NCBI GenBank assembly: GCA_943371245.1
Contig: CALRTY020000018.1
Span: forward strand, 1 to 64,000
Length of the DNA: 64,000 nt
Direction: 5' to 3'
DNA from: UBA5018 sp947463165
Lineage (GTDB): Bacteria; Cyanobacteriota; Cyanobacteriia; PCC-6307; Cyanobiaceae
Part shown: positions 17,424 through 27,300 of the stretch, in pieces
Layout: every line of letters begins with the position of its first letter
Position numbering within the stretch: the first letter of the stretch is position 1
Made by a program: the position numbers and the translations under genes
Notes under the pieces: model-generated
The model's input: only the letters and a program-made list of their open reading frames with translations
Database searches by the model: none
Told to the model about the DNA's origin: nothing

Positions 17424-18230
17424 ATGAGCCGCTACGACCCCAACTTCCCAGATTCCAGCCCCCCCAGATCCGAGCCCTGGGGGCCTGATCCAGCCCTGGG
17501 CCGCCGCCCTGCCCCGCGCCGGGGCGGCCCCGATCGCCTTGAACAGGGCATCGATCGACTGATGAGCGCTGGCCGGCAACTGGTGGATGGGGTGTCGGGA
17601 GCCCGGCCGGGATCGCGGCCGCCGGCGCGAGGGGAAGGCAGATCAGCTGGATCTCTGCCTCGCCTGGAGGGGCTGGGCCGCTGGGTGGAGAACAAGCTCG
17701 ACTGGATCCTGGAAGACGAGGATGACTGGCGGGAACCCTGGCAGGAACCGCGCCCCGCTGGCCGTCCAGAAGCCCGGTCAGAGGCCCGTCCAGAAGCTCG
17801 GCTAGAGGGCTGGCCAGAAGCAAGGCCAGAAGCTCGGCCAGAGCTCAGCTCTAATGGCCGTCCTGAATCCCGCTCTGAATCCCGCCTGCAGTCACGCTCA
17901 GACACCTCGCCAGATTTTGCCGCCGGCAACCCTGGCTCGGCAGCCGCCGCCTCAACCAGCTCTGGACCCAGCGCTTGGGCCACTGCGCCCCCATCCCAGC
18001 GGCGCGGCCGCCGGCCCCTGGAGGCGATCTCCCGCCGAGGCGGCGCGGCTGCAGATCAGGACTGGCCTGACGACGACAGCTTCCTGGTGCCCCGTTGGCA
18101 GAGACCGGAGCCGACAACCACAAATACATCTGTAAAGACAGCCACCGAATCCGCAGCCGTCGAATCCAGCGCAACTGCGGCCAGGGGTCGGGCCCTGCCC
18201 CGCTCCAGCCGCCGTCGCCAGTTCGGCTGA
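17424..18230 (+). CDS. Conserved picocyanobacterial protein with R-P-E-A repeat
   Basis: A 268-aa protein, largely disordered. Three blocks look conserved: RLEQGIDRLMSAGRQLVDG (about 38-56), RLEGLGRWVENKLDWILED (about 80-98) and RRPLEAISRRGG plus DDDSFLVPRWQR (about 200-232). Between them a 12-bp repeat encodes RPEA/RSEA/RLEG units (about 113-137), a likely slippage product. The Trp-rich amphipathic helix and charged ends suggest a scaffold or nucleic-acid-associated role, but no function is known to me. It follows the small membrane ORF by 21 bp and may be co-transcribed with the upstream gene. Confidence 0.7.
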   Translation: MSRYDPNFPDSSPPRSEPWGPDPALGRRPAPRRGGPDRLEQGIDRLMSAGRQLVDGVSGARPGSRPPARGEGRSAGSLPRLEGLGRWVENKLDWILEDEDDWREPWQEPRPAGRPEARSEARPEARLEGWPEARPEARPELSSNGRPESRSESRLQSRSDTSPDFAAGNPGSAAAASTSSGPSAWATAPPSQRRGRRPLEAISRRGGAAADQDWPDDDSFLVPRWQRPEPTTTNTSVKTATESAAVESSATAARGRALPRSSRRRQFG

Positions 18231-18275
18231 GGCCATTTGCCCTGCCTACGGTGCGGTCAGTGGTTTGGCTGCGCG

Positions 18276-18797
18276 ATGAGCACTTTGGTGGTGGTGGGCT
18301 TCAGCGAGGTGGAGGAGGCTGAGCAGGTGCGGCGGGAGGTGGTGGATATCCAGCGGGAGCAGTTGCTATCCCTGGAGGACGCAGTTGTGGTGGAGCATGA
18401 CGGTGACGGCCAGGTGCACCTGCGCCAGTCCTTGAATCTCACCGCCACCGGGGCCCTTGGTGGTGGCTTTTGGGGCACGTTGGTGGGTTTGCTGTTCCTC
18501 AATCCCCTGCTGGGGGCGGCGATTGGAGCCGGGGTGGGGGCAGTATCCGGATCCCTCTCCGATCTGGGTATCCACGATGGCTTCATGCGCGAGCTGGGCG
18601 AAACCCTGCCCCGCGGCTCTGCCGCCCTCTGCCTGCTGGTACGCGAGGCCAGTCCGGATCGGGTGATCGAGCGGTTGAGGGCCCATGCCCCCCACGCCAA
18701 GTTGCTGCGCACCAACCTCACCCATCTAGATGAAGAGCGCCTGCGCCACCTGCTGGAGCGGGCAAGCAAACAAGCCGAGGCCCTGCGCTTGGCCTAG
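18276..18797 (+). CDS. DUF1269-family membrane-associated protein
   Basis: From ATG 18276 (an upstream TTG at 18237 adds 13 unlikely residues) the 173-aa protein starts MSTLVVVGFSEVEEAEQVRR, then a Gly-rich hydrophobic hairpin (ALGGGFWGTLVGLLFLNPLL, GAAIGAGVGAVSGSLSDLG), then a helical end with RLRAHAPHAKLLRTNLT. This is the DUF1269 pattern, in which a Gly-zipper resembles glycine-rich membrane-inserting segments. The role is unknown. Its stop overlaps the end of the convergent chorismate lyase gene by 4 bp. Confidence 0.75.
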   Translation: MSTLVVVGFSEVEEAEQVRREVVDIQREQLLSLEDAVVVEHDGDGQVHLRQSLNLTATGALGGGFWGTLVGLLFLNPLLGAAIGAGVGAVSGSLSDLGIHDGFMRELGETLPRGSAALCLLVREASPDRVIERLRAHAPHAKLLRTNLTHLDEERLRHLLERASKQAEALRLA

Positions 18798-19441
18798 CCA
18801 CCCCCAATCCAGGGGTCGAAGCGGTTCGCTGGACGCACCGGCGGACAGGGTTGGGTGGCGGGCCCGAGCCAATGCTCCAGATCGGGCGAGAACACTTCGC
18901 GGATCACCGTTAACGGCTGGCCGCCCCGAAAGAAGCGGTAATGGCGGGCCCAGAAGGGGCCCCTGCGCCCAAAGCGCTGCTCTAACCAGGGAGCGGTTAC
19001 CAAGGCCAGGCCATCCACTTCCCGAAATAACTCAGCCCGATTGCTGGTGAGGCTGAGCCAGATCGGCTGGTTGCGGTTGAGTAGATGCTGATCGGCCTGC
19101 TGTTGATTCCACCAGCTTTCGGCCCAGGCCAGGCTGCGGTTGCCGCAGCGCAGCCAAACCTGGCGGCGCAGCAGGGGCGGATCCAGCTCGGCGATTTCCG
19201 CTGGGGTTGCTCCGCCCGGGGGGGCCGAGGCCTCCGCGGCCATGGCGATCAAATCGATCTCCACCGGCAGGCCACTGAGGGTCTGCAGATGGCGGGTGGG
19301 GCTGCCATCACCCAGCAGCAGCAGCCGCCAGGGTCCACTGAGGGCCAAGCCGGGCCCGGGGCTAGAGCGCCCAGCGAGCACGTCGCGATGGGGGGCCTGC
19401 CAGAGCAGTTCCGGGGAGGCCAGCAGTGGCACGGCAACCAC
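18794..19441 (-). CDS. Chorismate lyase, cyanobacterial type (plastoquinone head group)
   Basis: A 215-aa protein matching the cyanobacterial chorismate-pyruvate lyase family (DUF98 type): LSGPWRLLLLGDGSPTRHLQ near residue 34 followed by GLPVEIDLIAM, then REVDGLALVTAPWLEQR and VIREVF near the C-terminus, where the family's acidic residue sits. The enzyme makes 4-hydroxybenzoate, the head-group precursor of plastoquinone. The start is a GTG at 19441. It lies downstream of, and codirectional with, the GspC-like gene and mnmG with a 20-bp gap, so the three may form one transcript. Confidence 0.8.
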   Translation of the reverse strand: MVAVPLLASPELLWQAPHRDVLAGRSSPGPGLALSGPWRLLLLGDGSPTRHLQTLSGLPVEIDLIAMAAEASAPPGGATPAEIAELDPPLLRRQVWLRCGNRSLAWAESWWNQQQADQHLLNRNQPIWLSLTSNRAELFREVDGLALVTAPWLEQRFGRRGPFWARHYRFFRGGQPLTVIREVFSPDLEHWLGPATQPCPPVRPANRFDPWIGGG

Positions 19442-19461
19442 CCCCTTTTACGAGTTCAAGC

Positions 19462-20313
19462 TTAAGAGTCTCCGCTGAGACTGAGCCGGCGCTGCTCGCC
19501 ACCCCGTTCAATCAGCACCGAATCGTTGCTGGCCGAGCGCAGCCGCCAGCTGGTATCGCCGATCAGTTCCCCCACGGCGGCGGTGCTGGAGCTGCCGCCG
19601 ATCTGGAAGATGGCCGTAGCGCCATGGCCCGGAGCCTGCACAACCCCCATCAACAGGGGGGTGGAGCCCACTGAAGCGCCTGCGGCTTTGTTCGCCGCGG
19701 CGGGCGGCAGCATCGTCACCGCTGGCGCGGGTCTGGCGATCTGATCATTGGGCTGCACGGTGGCCGGCAGGGGCTGGACCGCTGCAGCCTGGCCGCCGGG
19801 AAGGCTGGCCAGCTGTTGCATCCAGGGCTCGTTCGGTGGCGGCGGCAGCTCTGCACTGCTGGCCTGGTTCGCCACCGGGCCGGGCTCAGCCTTGGGCACC
19901 GCCGCATCGCTGATTTGAGCCGATCCGGCCGGACCAAAATTGCGCAGCCGCTCCAGTAGCAGCAGGTTTTGTTCCTGGCGCAGGGTCTGGAGGCTCTGGC
20001 TCCACAGGCCCAGGCCGATGCCGGCAACGAGCAGCCCAGCCATCCCGATGCCGGAGAAGACCAACAGCTGGCCGGGGCTCGCCTGCCAATGGGCTGGGGG
20101 CCTGGCCGTTTTGAGCGCCGCCGGCTCCAGCACCTCCACCTCAATGGCCCGCTCAATCCTGTCCTGGTAGGCGCTTTCCTGGTGGGCGCTGGCCTGGTAG
20201 CCGCTGGACTGGGCAGCCTGGTTTGCCGCCTGGTTAAAGACGTCGTTTAAAACCTGGTCGGCCTTGAGCTCCCAGTAGATCCTGGAACGGGGGGTGGCTT
20301 GGCTGGGGCTCAC
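19462..20313 (-). CDS. Single-span protein with GspC/PilP-like C-terminal domain
   Basis: A 283-aa protein: a soluble N-terminus with short Gln/Ala/Ser repeats (about 25-50), one transmembrane helix (LLVFSGIGMAGLLVAGIGLG, about 84-103), a coil (LRQEQNLLLLERLRNFG), a Pro/Ala-rich linker, and a C-terminal strand-rich unit with LMGVVQAPG, ATAIFQIGG and GELIGDTSWRL. That last part resembles the GspC homology region or PilP-type periplasmic domain of secretion/pilus machines. It begins GTG and overlaps the mnmG stop by 4 bp, so it is translationally coupled. Membership in a pilus or secretion apparatus is an inference. Confidence 0.6.
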   Translation of the reverse strand: MSPSQATPRSRIYWELKADQVLNDVFNQAANQAAQSSGYQASAHQESAYQDRIERAIEVEVLEPAALKTARPPAHWQASPGQLLVFSGIGMAGLLVAGIGLGLWSQSLQTLRQEQNLLLLERLRNFGPAGSAQISDAAVPKAEPGPVANQASSAELPPPPNEPWMQQLASLPGGQAAAVQPLPATVQPNDQIARPAPAVTMLPPAAANKAAGASVGSTPLLMGVVQAPGHGATAIFQIGGSSSTAAVGELIGDTSWRLRSASNDSVLIERGGEQRRLSLSGDS

Positions 20314-22289
20314 GGTTGGCTTCTGGCCGACAGCGCGCCCAACTTACCGACCCCATTCGAGCTTTGGCAGGCCCGGCGCCGCGCATCCAGTTCCAGCCAC
20401 AGCAGCAGGGCGTTGACATCAGCGGGGCTCACCCCCGGCACCCTGGCCGCCTGGCCGAGGCTGAGGGGCTGCACATTGGCCAGCTTCTCGCGTGCCTCCT
20501 TGGAGAGGGTGGCAATGGCGCCGTAGTCGAGCTGGGCGGGTATGGGGCGCTGTTCCTGCTTCTTCACCTGGTCGATCTGCTGCTGCTGCCGGGCCAGATA
20601 GCCGCTGTACTTGATGTCGATCTCCGCCCCCTCCCGCACGTCCAGGGGCAGATCGGCGGCCAAGCCATGGCGCACCAGGTCTGCGCTGTGGAAGCCGGGG
20701 CGGCGCAGCAGCTCGGCCAGGGTGATCGAGCCCTTGATCGGGGCCTGGGTGGCAGCGATCACCGCAGGGGCGGCGGCATCACTGGCCTTGAGGCGCACGC
20801 TGTGCAATCGCTGCTTTTCTGCCTCAATTGCCCCTTGTTTGCGGCTGTAGATCTGCCAGCGACGATCGTCGATCAAGCCCAATTCGCGACCAAGGGGCGT
20901 CAAGCGGCGATCGGCATTGTCGCCGCGCAGCACCAGGCGGTATTCACTGCGGCTGGTGAGCACCCGATAGGGCTCCCGCAGATCCTTGGTCACCAGATCG
21001 TCGATCAACGTGCCGATGTAACTGCCCTGGCGTGGGAAGTGCACCGGCGTTTCGCCATGCACATAGCGCGCCGCGTTCAGCCCGGCCACCAGCCCTTGGG
21101 CAGCCGCCTCCTCGTAGCCGGTGGTGCCGTTGAGCTGGCCGGCGGCAAACAGGCCCGCCACTCGCTTGGTTTCCAGCGATGGTTTCAGCTGGGTGGCGGG
21201 TAGATAGTCGTAGTCCACGGCGTAGGCAGGCCGCAGCATCACACACTGCTCCAAGCCCGGCAGGCTGCGCAGCAGCTCCAATTGCAGCCGCTCCGGCAGA
21301 CCGGTGGAAAAACCCTGCACATAGATCTCAGGGGTGTCACGGCCCTCCGGCTCCAGAAATATTTGATGGCTTTCCTTATCGGCAAAGCGCACGATCTTGT
21401 CTTCTATAGACGGGCAATAGCGGGGCCCCTTGCTGTCGATGAAGCCGCCATAGATTGGCGTGTGCTGCAAGTTGTCGCGGATAAGCTGATAGGTGGCGGC
21501 GGTGGTGCGGGTGAGGTAACAGCTCATCGGCTCGCCACTCACCCAGGCCTCCGGATCAAAGGAAAAGAAGCGATCCTGGGCGTCGCTGGGCTGCTCCTCC
21601 AATTGATGCAGGGCGATGCTGCGCCGGTCCACCCGTGCTGGCGTACCGGTTTTGAGCCGACCGGTGACAAACCCCAGGCCCTGCAGGGCTTCGGTTAGGC
21701 CCTGGGCGGCCTGTTCGCCAGCCCGCCCGGCTGACATCGATTGGTTACCCACCCATATCTGGCCGCCCAGGAAGGTGCCGGTGGTGAGGATCACGGCCGG
21801 CGCGGCATAGACGCTGCCGAAGTAGGTACCTACGCCGGCGATCCGTAAATCCCCCTGCTCCGCCGATCCCTCCGTTACCAGATCGGTCACCATCGCCTCG
21901 CGCAGCGCCAGGTTGGGGGTGTGCTGCAGCAACTGCAGCATCTGACGGGCGTACTGGCGCTTATCGGTTTGAGCGCGCAGGGCCCACACCGCCGGTCCGC
22001 GGCTGGCATTGAGCACCCGCTTCTGCAGGGCGGTGGCGTCGGCGAGGCGACCAATCACGCCGCCCAGGGCATCCACCTCATGCACCAGCTGGCTCTTGGC
22101 CGGACCACCCACCGCCGGATTGCAGGGTTGCCAGGCGATCCGATCCAGGTTGAGGCTGAACAGGGCCGTTTGCAGGCCCAGGCGTGCCGCGGTGAGGGCT
22201 GCCTCGCAGCCGGCATGGCCGCCGCCCACCACGATCAGTTCAAAGGTTTCGGTGGGCCGGGCGGAGCAGGTCATCCCATCACAGTTCAT
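20310..22289 (-). CDS. mnmG: tRNA uridine-34 carboxymethylaminomethyl enzyme MnmG (GidA)
   Basis: A 659-aa FAD protein. The dinucleotide site FELIVVGGGHAGCEAA (about 16-31) and the GidA signatures NPAVGGPAKSQLVHEVDALGG (near 57), GTGYEEAAAQG-type GTTGYEEAAAQGLVAG (near 388) and SRSEYRL are present. With MnmE it modifies the wobble uridine of several tRNAs. The size is slightly above the E. coli enzyme and it appears intact. The start is ATG 22289. The promoter must lie in the repeat-rich spacer 22290-22775. A GspC-like gene overlaps its stop. Confidence 0.96.
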   Translation of the reverse strand: MNCDGMTCSARPTETFELIVVGGGHAGCEAALTAARLGLQTALFSLNLDRIAWQPCNPAVGGPAKSQLVHEVDALGGVIGRLADATALQKRVLNASRGPAVWALRAQTDKRQYARQMLQLLQHTPNLALREAMVTDLVTEGSAEQGDLRIAGVGTYFGSVYAAPAVILTTGTFLGGQIWVGNQSMSAGRAGEQAAQGLTEALQGLGFVTGRLKTGTPARVDRRSIALHQLEEQPSDAQDRFFSFDPEAWVSGEPMSCYLTRTTAATYQLIRDNLQHTPIYGGFIDSKGPRYCPSIEDKIVRFADKESHQIFLEPEGRDTPEIYVQGFSTGLPERLQLELLRSLPGLEQCVMLRPAYAVDYDYLPATQLKPSLETKRVAGLFAAGQLNGTTGYEEAAAQGLVAGLNAARYVHGETPVHFPRQGSYIGTLIDDLVTKDLREPYRVLTSRSEYRLVLRGDNADRRLTPLGRELGLIDDRRWQIYSRKQGAIEAEKQRLHSVRLKASDAAAPAVIAATQAPIKGSITLAELLRRPGFHSADLVRHGLAADLPLDVREGAEIDIKYSGYLARQQQQIDQVKKQEQRPIPAQLDYGAIATLSKEAREKLANVQPLSLGQAARVPGVSPADVNALLLWLELDARRRACQSSNGVGKLGALSARSQP

Positions 22290-22438
22290 GCAATCAATTT
22301 ATGGGCTGGATGGCTATGGGTGGATAAGCCAGGCAGCGGTCCAGGGCGCGCCTGTAGCTCTGCGGGCAGCGCCAGCAGCGATATTCAGAAATAAATAGGT
22401 TGCTCGCGAAATCTCTTGACGCAGCAGGAGCGCCATTC

Positions 22439-22497
22439 CCTTGGTAGCGCCACTGCCTTGGTAGCGCCACTGCATTGGGAGTGCCACTGCATTGGGG
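22439..22497. repeat. 17-bp tandem repeat upstream of mnmG
   Basis: Units CCTTGGTAGCGCCACTG (twice identical) and CATTGGGAGTGCCACTG, then a partial CATTGGGG. They are located between element copy B and the mnmG start. Confidence 0.85.
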
Positions 22498-22527
22498 GGA
22501 AGAAAAAATCTATTCAGCACTCGTCGG

Positions 22528-22634
22528 TTAAGGAAGCTCTGAGCAACCTCCATTTCGTCGCCCCAACCAGCTGAGAGCCATTGCGGCATCAGGGCTCCAT
22601 TTGACGGGGCTCGGTTTTTCAGAGCTTCCTTAAG
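22528..22634 (-). repeat. Dispersed ~105-bp palindromic element, copy B
   Basis: This is the cleanest copy: perfect 15-bp terminal inverted repeats, TTAAGGAAGCTCTGA at 22528-22542 and its complement at 22619-22633. In reverse complement it carries the core GGAGCCCTGATGCCGCAA. Confidence 0.9.
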
Positions 22635-22708
22635 GGGGCTATGGCGCTCTAATACTTCTCGGGTAATGAGAGCATTGTGATCTGGGATTTCTTAGCTGCC
22701 ATTTCAGC

Positions 22709-22741
22709 GAGATAAAATAGATGATCGCTATCTATTATCTC
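22709..22741. other. AT-rich hairpin in the mnmG-feoA spacer
   Basis: GAGATAAAATAGAT and ATCTATTATCTC pair with a two-base bulge around a 7-base loop, 34 bp beyond the feoA stop. Its AT-rich symmetry differs strongly from the GC-rich surroundings. It may be a terminator-like stem or a protein site; no T-run follows on either strand. Confidence 0.4.
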
Positions 22742-22775
22742 TGTCAGTGGTCATTTAAGGGGGCAAGTTATTGAT

Positions 22776-23027
22776 TCACGGGATGGAAGTTACGGTCAAT
22801 TCAGAGGCATGTTCGAGTCTTAGCATGAACTCCAGGGCTCCACAGGTGAGGTGGAGAATCCCCCCTGGCCGGCCGCGTCGTAAAACTTCCAGTCGAGCGC
22901 CTGGTTTTACCCCCATGGCGATCAGGCGATTGCGCAGCACTGGATGACTGGGTAGCTGCTCCACCCGCACGGAGCATCCATCTCTGACAGAGCTGAGAAC
23001 CACCGACTCAAAATCCCAATAAATCAC
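22776..23027 (-). CDS. feoA: FeoA-domain protein, no FeoB beside it
   Basis: The conserved SH3-like FeoA core runs from SVVLSSVRDGCSVRVEQLP through RNRLIAMGVKPGARLEVLRR to the final FMLRLEHASELTV. FeoA is a small cytoplasmic partner of the ferrous iron permease FeoB. From the GTG at 23027 the protein is 83 aa, the usual family size; an in-frame start at 23210 would add 61 low-complexity Arg/Pro/Thr residues that do not resemble FeoA. No feoB lies next to it, so it may act with a distant permease or in regulation. It is divergent from the RND efflux operon. Confidence 0.75.
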   Translation of the reverse strand: MIYWDFESVVLSSVRDGCSVRVEQLPSHPVLRNRLIAMGVKPGARLEVLRRGRPGGILHLTCGALEFMLRLEHASELTVTSIP

Positions 23028-23255
23028 TCTAGAGCCTGTGTGGATCCTCGCTCCGCAGTGCAGCAGCTCCCCAGCTCGCGGCTGTGGGGATCGCTGCTGT
23101 GGTGGCGTTGGCGCTGTTGCCCTGCGCCGGGCAGTGGTTCTGGGCAGCGGTTCCGGGCAGTGGTTGCCCAGCAGCGCCTTTGTTTCAACTCGACGACGAG
23201 GAAGCATCAATCGTGCATTTAACCCTTAAAAATTGACCCAACAGAATCCCTTGCT

Positions 23256-24365
23256 TTGCGCGCCCGCAGCTACGTTTCGGTCCTGTTGCCGCTGCTGGCA
23301 GCCCCCTGCCTCCTGGCAGCCTGTCGCCAGCCGCCCAAGCTGAGGCCCCCCCTGCCGGTAAGCACCGCCGTAGCCCAGCCGGCTCTGTTTGCCGAACAGG
23401 TGGGCAGCATCGGCAGCTTGGAAGCCGTGGAAAAAGTGCAGCTGGCCGCCCAGGCCGGCGGCCGCATCGAGCAATTGCTGGTGCAACAGGGTGATCTGGT
23501 GCGGGCCGGCCAACTGCTGGTGGTGCTCGATCAGAGTCAGCTGCAGGCGGAGGTGGCCAGCCTGCGGGCGGCCCGCTCCAAGGACCGCCTCAACTATGAA
23601 CGCTTTGAATTTTTGGTCAATGCCGGTGCCGCCAGCGCCATCCAGCGCGATGAGATTCGCCAGCGCTTGATCGAAACCAGCGCCGGCCTCAAGGCCCGAG
23701 AAGCTGATCTGGCCTACAAAGACCTGCGCGCGCCAATTCAGGGAGAAATCGGCGACCTAAAGGTGAAGCGTGGCGATGTAATCAAGGCAGGCGATCCCTT
23801 GACGAGCTTGATCCTTAATCAACGGCTGTTTGTGCGCATAGATGTGCCGGCAAAGATGCGCAATAGGCTGCAACTGGGGCAAACCGTATTGCTGAGCGAT
23901 CCGGATGCTAACCGGGAGCTGGCCCGCGCCAAGGTGACCTCGATCGATCCCAGCATCAAGGCCGGTGATCAGATGCTGCTGGTAAAGGCGGAGATCGCCA
24001 ACCCCAGGGGCGAGCTCCGTAACGGCCTCAGGCTGCGGAGCCGGGTGGTGCTCAATCAGCGATCTCAGCTGTCGGTACCGGTGGCTGCCATCATCCAGGG
24101 ATCTGGGCAAAGCTATGTATTCAAGCTCGGCAAACTGGCGGATCTGCAACGCAACCCAGGCCAAATAAAACCGGAGGCGTTGAAACAACTGCCGGCGGAT
24201 CGTAGCTATGCCATCCAAACTCGGGTAACGCTTGGCCCCATTGCCAATAGCCGCTATCCAGTGCTTTCAGGCCTGTCTCCGGGCGATGTGATCATCACCA
24301 GTCAGCTGCTAAACCTGCGCCACGGCACGGCGGTTGCAGTTGCATCGGCTCAGGAAGGGCGTTGA
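23256..24365 (+). CDS. RND efflux periplasmic adaptor lipoprotein (AcrA/MexA type)
   Basis: A 369-aa membrane-fusion protein. The N-terminus is a lipoprotein signal with lipobox LLAAC at residues 19-23. It is followed by the lipoyl-like half motif AAQAGGRIEQLLVQQGDLV, a short helical hairpin (LRAARSKDRLNYERFEFLV), the second lipoyl half (APIQGEIGDLKVKRGDVI) and beta-barrel domains to the end. It would link the inner-membrane pump to an outer-membrane channel. The only start before the signal peptide is a TTG at 23256, so weak initiation is possible. It is 3 bp upstream of the pump gene. Confidence 0.9.
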   Translation: MRARSYVSVLLPLLAAPCLLAACRQPPKLRPPLPVSTAVAQPALFAEQVGSIGSLEAVEKVQLAAQAGGRIEQLLVQQGDLVRAGQLLVVLDQSQLQAEVASLRAARSKDRLNYERFEFLVNAGAASAIQRDEIRQRLIETSAGLKAREADLAYKDLRAPIQGEIGDLKVKRGDVIKAGDPLTSLILNQRLFVRIDVPAKMRNRLQLGQTVLLSDPDANRELARAKVTSIDPSIKAGDQMLLVKAEIANPRGELRNGLRLRSRVVLNQRSQLSVPVAAIIQGSGQSYVFKLGKLADLQRNPGQIKPEALKQLPADRSYAIQTRVTLGPIANSRYPVLSGLSPGDVIITSQLLNLRHGTAVAVASAQEGR

Positions 24366-24368
24366 TTC

Positions 24369-27300
24369 ATGTCTGCATCTAACACTTTCATTACCCGCCC
24401 CGTTCTAACCACGGTCTGCAGCCTGCTAATCGTGATTGCGGGGCTTATTGCCCTGCCAATACTGCCGATTGAAAGCCTGCCTGATATTGCGCCTCCCACG
24501 GTGAAAGTGAGTGCCCGCTATACGGGTGCCGACGCTGTGAGCGTGGAGCAGGGGGTTACCAACGTGCTGGAACAACAGATCAATGGGGTGGAGAACATGG
24601 AGTTCATCACCTCCAATAGCGCGGCGGATGGCAGCAGTTCCATCACTGTGTCTTTTGCCAGCGGCACCAATGGCGATATCAATCAGGTAAATGTGCAAAA
24701 TCGGGTGGCCCTGGCCGAACCCCAGCTACCGGCGGAGGTGCGCCAAGCTGGCGTCACTGTTACCAAGGCATCCACCTCAATTCTATTGGTATATAATGTA
24801 GGTAGTACCGACGAGAAAAACCCCTTTAGTATTGAAACCATCAGCGGCTTGATGGATCAGGGCCTCACCGATGAAATAAAACGGGTGAAGGGGGTGGGGG
24901 ATGTTGTCTATTTTGGTAATCGTAAGTTGGCGGTTCGCATCTGGCTGGATCCTGACAAGCTCAGCATGCATAATCTCAGCCCGGCGGATGTGCAAGCGGC
25001 TCTAAATAGCCAGAATCGTCTGGTGCCCGCCGGTCGCATCGGTGGTGCCCCGGCTCCTGCCGGTCAAAGCTATACCTTCACAATTCAATTGCAGGGGCGA
25101 CTGACCACCAGTGAAGAATTTGAAAATCTGGTGCTTAAAAATACCAGTGATGGCGCCTTGGTGCGCCTTAAGGATGTGGGTCGAGTCAGCCTGGGTGGCG
25201 AAACCTACGACGTGAGCGCCACCGATATGCAGGGAGTGCCCTCGGTGGCCCTGGCGATCTACCAGCTCAGCGGCAGCAATGCCCTGGATGTCTCCCAGGG
25301 GGTGAAGCAGGTGATCGAGCAGTTTCGCGGCGATCTCCCACCGGGTATGAAGGTGGAGAAGATCTATGACATCACCGACTTTGTCCGCGCCTCTATTCAA
25401 GGGGTTTCTAATTCCCTGCGAGACGCCATTGTGCTCGTGGTGCTGATTCTGTTTCTATTTTTGCAAGACTGGAAGGCCACTCTTGTGCCGGCAATCGCAA
25501 TACCAGTGGCCCTGATAGGCACTTTTGCCTTCGTTAAACTATTTGGATTTTCGCTAAACCAGCTCACCTTGTTTGGCCTGGTATTGGCCACGGGCTTGGT
25601 GGTGGATGATGCCATCACCGTAATTGAAGACACCTCCACTAAGAAAGCCGAGGGGCTCACGGCTCTCCAGGCGGCCAAAGCCACCATGGATGAGCTGTTT
25701 GCTGCGGTCCTGGCTACATCTCTGGTGCTATTTGCAGTATTTTTGCCGGTGCTCTTCTTCCCGGGCGCCACCGGCACTATCTACAAGCAATTTGCGGCCA
25801 CGATTATTTTTGCCATAGCGATCTCCACGTTTAACGCCATCAGCTTCTCTCCGATGCTCTCGGCGCTGCTGCTGGCCCAGGAGGGCAATCCCCCCAGCCG
25901 CTACACCTATACCTGGGCGGGCCTGGGCCTGGGCTTTTGCTATGGGCTGTTGCTGGGCGGCGGTGCCCTTGGCGCCCTGGCGGTGGTGGCCCTGGGCGGG
26001 CTGCTCGGCTATGGCCTCAGCCTGGCCAGCGGTAGATCCTTGCTGGGGCCCTTTCTGCTGGGTTCCGCCCTGGTGAGCATCGTCGTTGCCGATCTTGAGT
26101 CGCCGGCAAAGGTGTTGCTATTTAGTGGTATTGGCAGCGCCATCGGTTGGTTCACCCCGGTTATCTTTAGCCGCTTTAATGTTCTATATGCCAAATTGGA
26201 GGGCGGCTACATCGGCGGCCTGGGCTGGGTGTTAAGTCACCGCCGGCTGGTGATGGCAGGTTTGGCGGTGGGGGTGGTGCTCACCGGGGTTGCCTTTGGC
26301 TCGATCCCCTCCGGTTTTGTGCCCGTGGAAGACCAGGGTTACGCGATTGGCATCCTGCAGGCCCCCGATGGTGGCTCGGAGGAGGGCACCCGAGCCACCA
26401 ATCGCCGCGTGGCGGAGGTACTGCGCCAGGAATCCTCGATTGAGGCCGCGGCGGTGTTCTCAGGGTTCAGCTTGGATGGCAATGCGCCAAACAGAGGTTT
26501 GTTCTTCTTTGGTACCAAGAACTGGCAAGACCGCAGTGGTCCGGGTCAGACTATGCAGGAAATTGTGAGGCGACTGAATAGCAAGCTTGCCTCCATTGAT
26601 CAAGCTCGTGTATTTGTGGTCGAACCCCCCTCGATTCCGGGTTATGGAGCCTCCGGGGGGTTTGAGTTTCAGCTGCTGGATCGCAGCGGCGGCAGCCTCA
26701 GCGTGCCAGATTTCTACGCTGCCGCTGGCAGGTTGATCGCCGATGCCAATGCCACAGGTGAGTTCACTAATGTGTACACACAGTTTAGCCCCGAATCGCC
26801 GCAACTAAACATTAAGGTAGATCGCGATCGGCTGGCATCGCTGGGTATTGACTACGGCAAGGCCATGCAAACCCTCAGCATTAACTTTGGCGGCGCTTAC
26901 GTGAATGACACCTTCCAAGAGGGTAAGGTGCGACGCATTTATCTCCAGGCCGATGACGCCCCCCGCTCCACTCCCCAGCGGCTAGATGAGCTCTCGATTG
27001 CCGCTGCCAGCGGAGAGCCAATCCCCCTATCGGAATTTATTAGCGTTGAACCGATCACGGGCCCCTCGGTGATCCCGCACTTCAACCTATACAGATCAAT
27101 AAAATTGGAGGGTTCCCCGGCTCCGGGCAAGAGCTCTGGTCAGGCGATTAAGGGAATGCAACAGGCATTTCAGCAGCTCAATCTCCAGGGCATTAACTTT
27201 GACTGGACTGGCATCTCGCGGGAGGAGATAAAGGCTGGTGCCCTGGCGATCGCGATTTTCGCCATGGGAATTATTGTGGTTTATCTGGTGCTTGCCGCCC

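Noticed and set aside
20316..21203. 295-aa plus-strand frame over mnmG
   Set aside because: Shadow of the mnmG coding sequence with His/Gln-rich composition and no motif.
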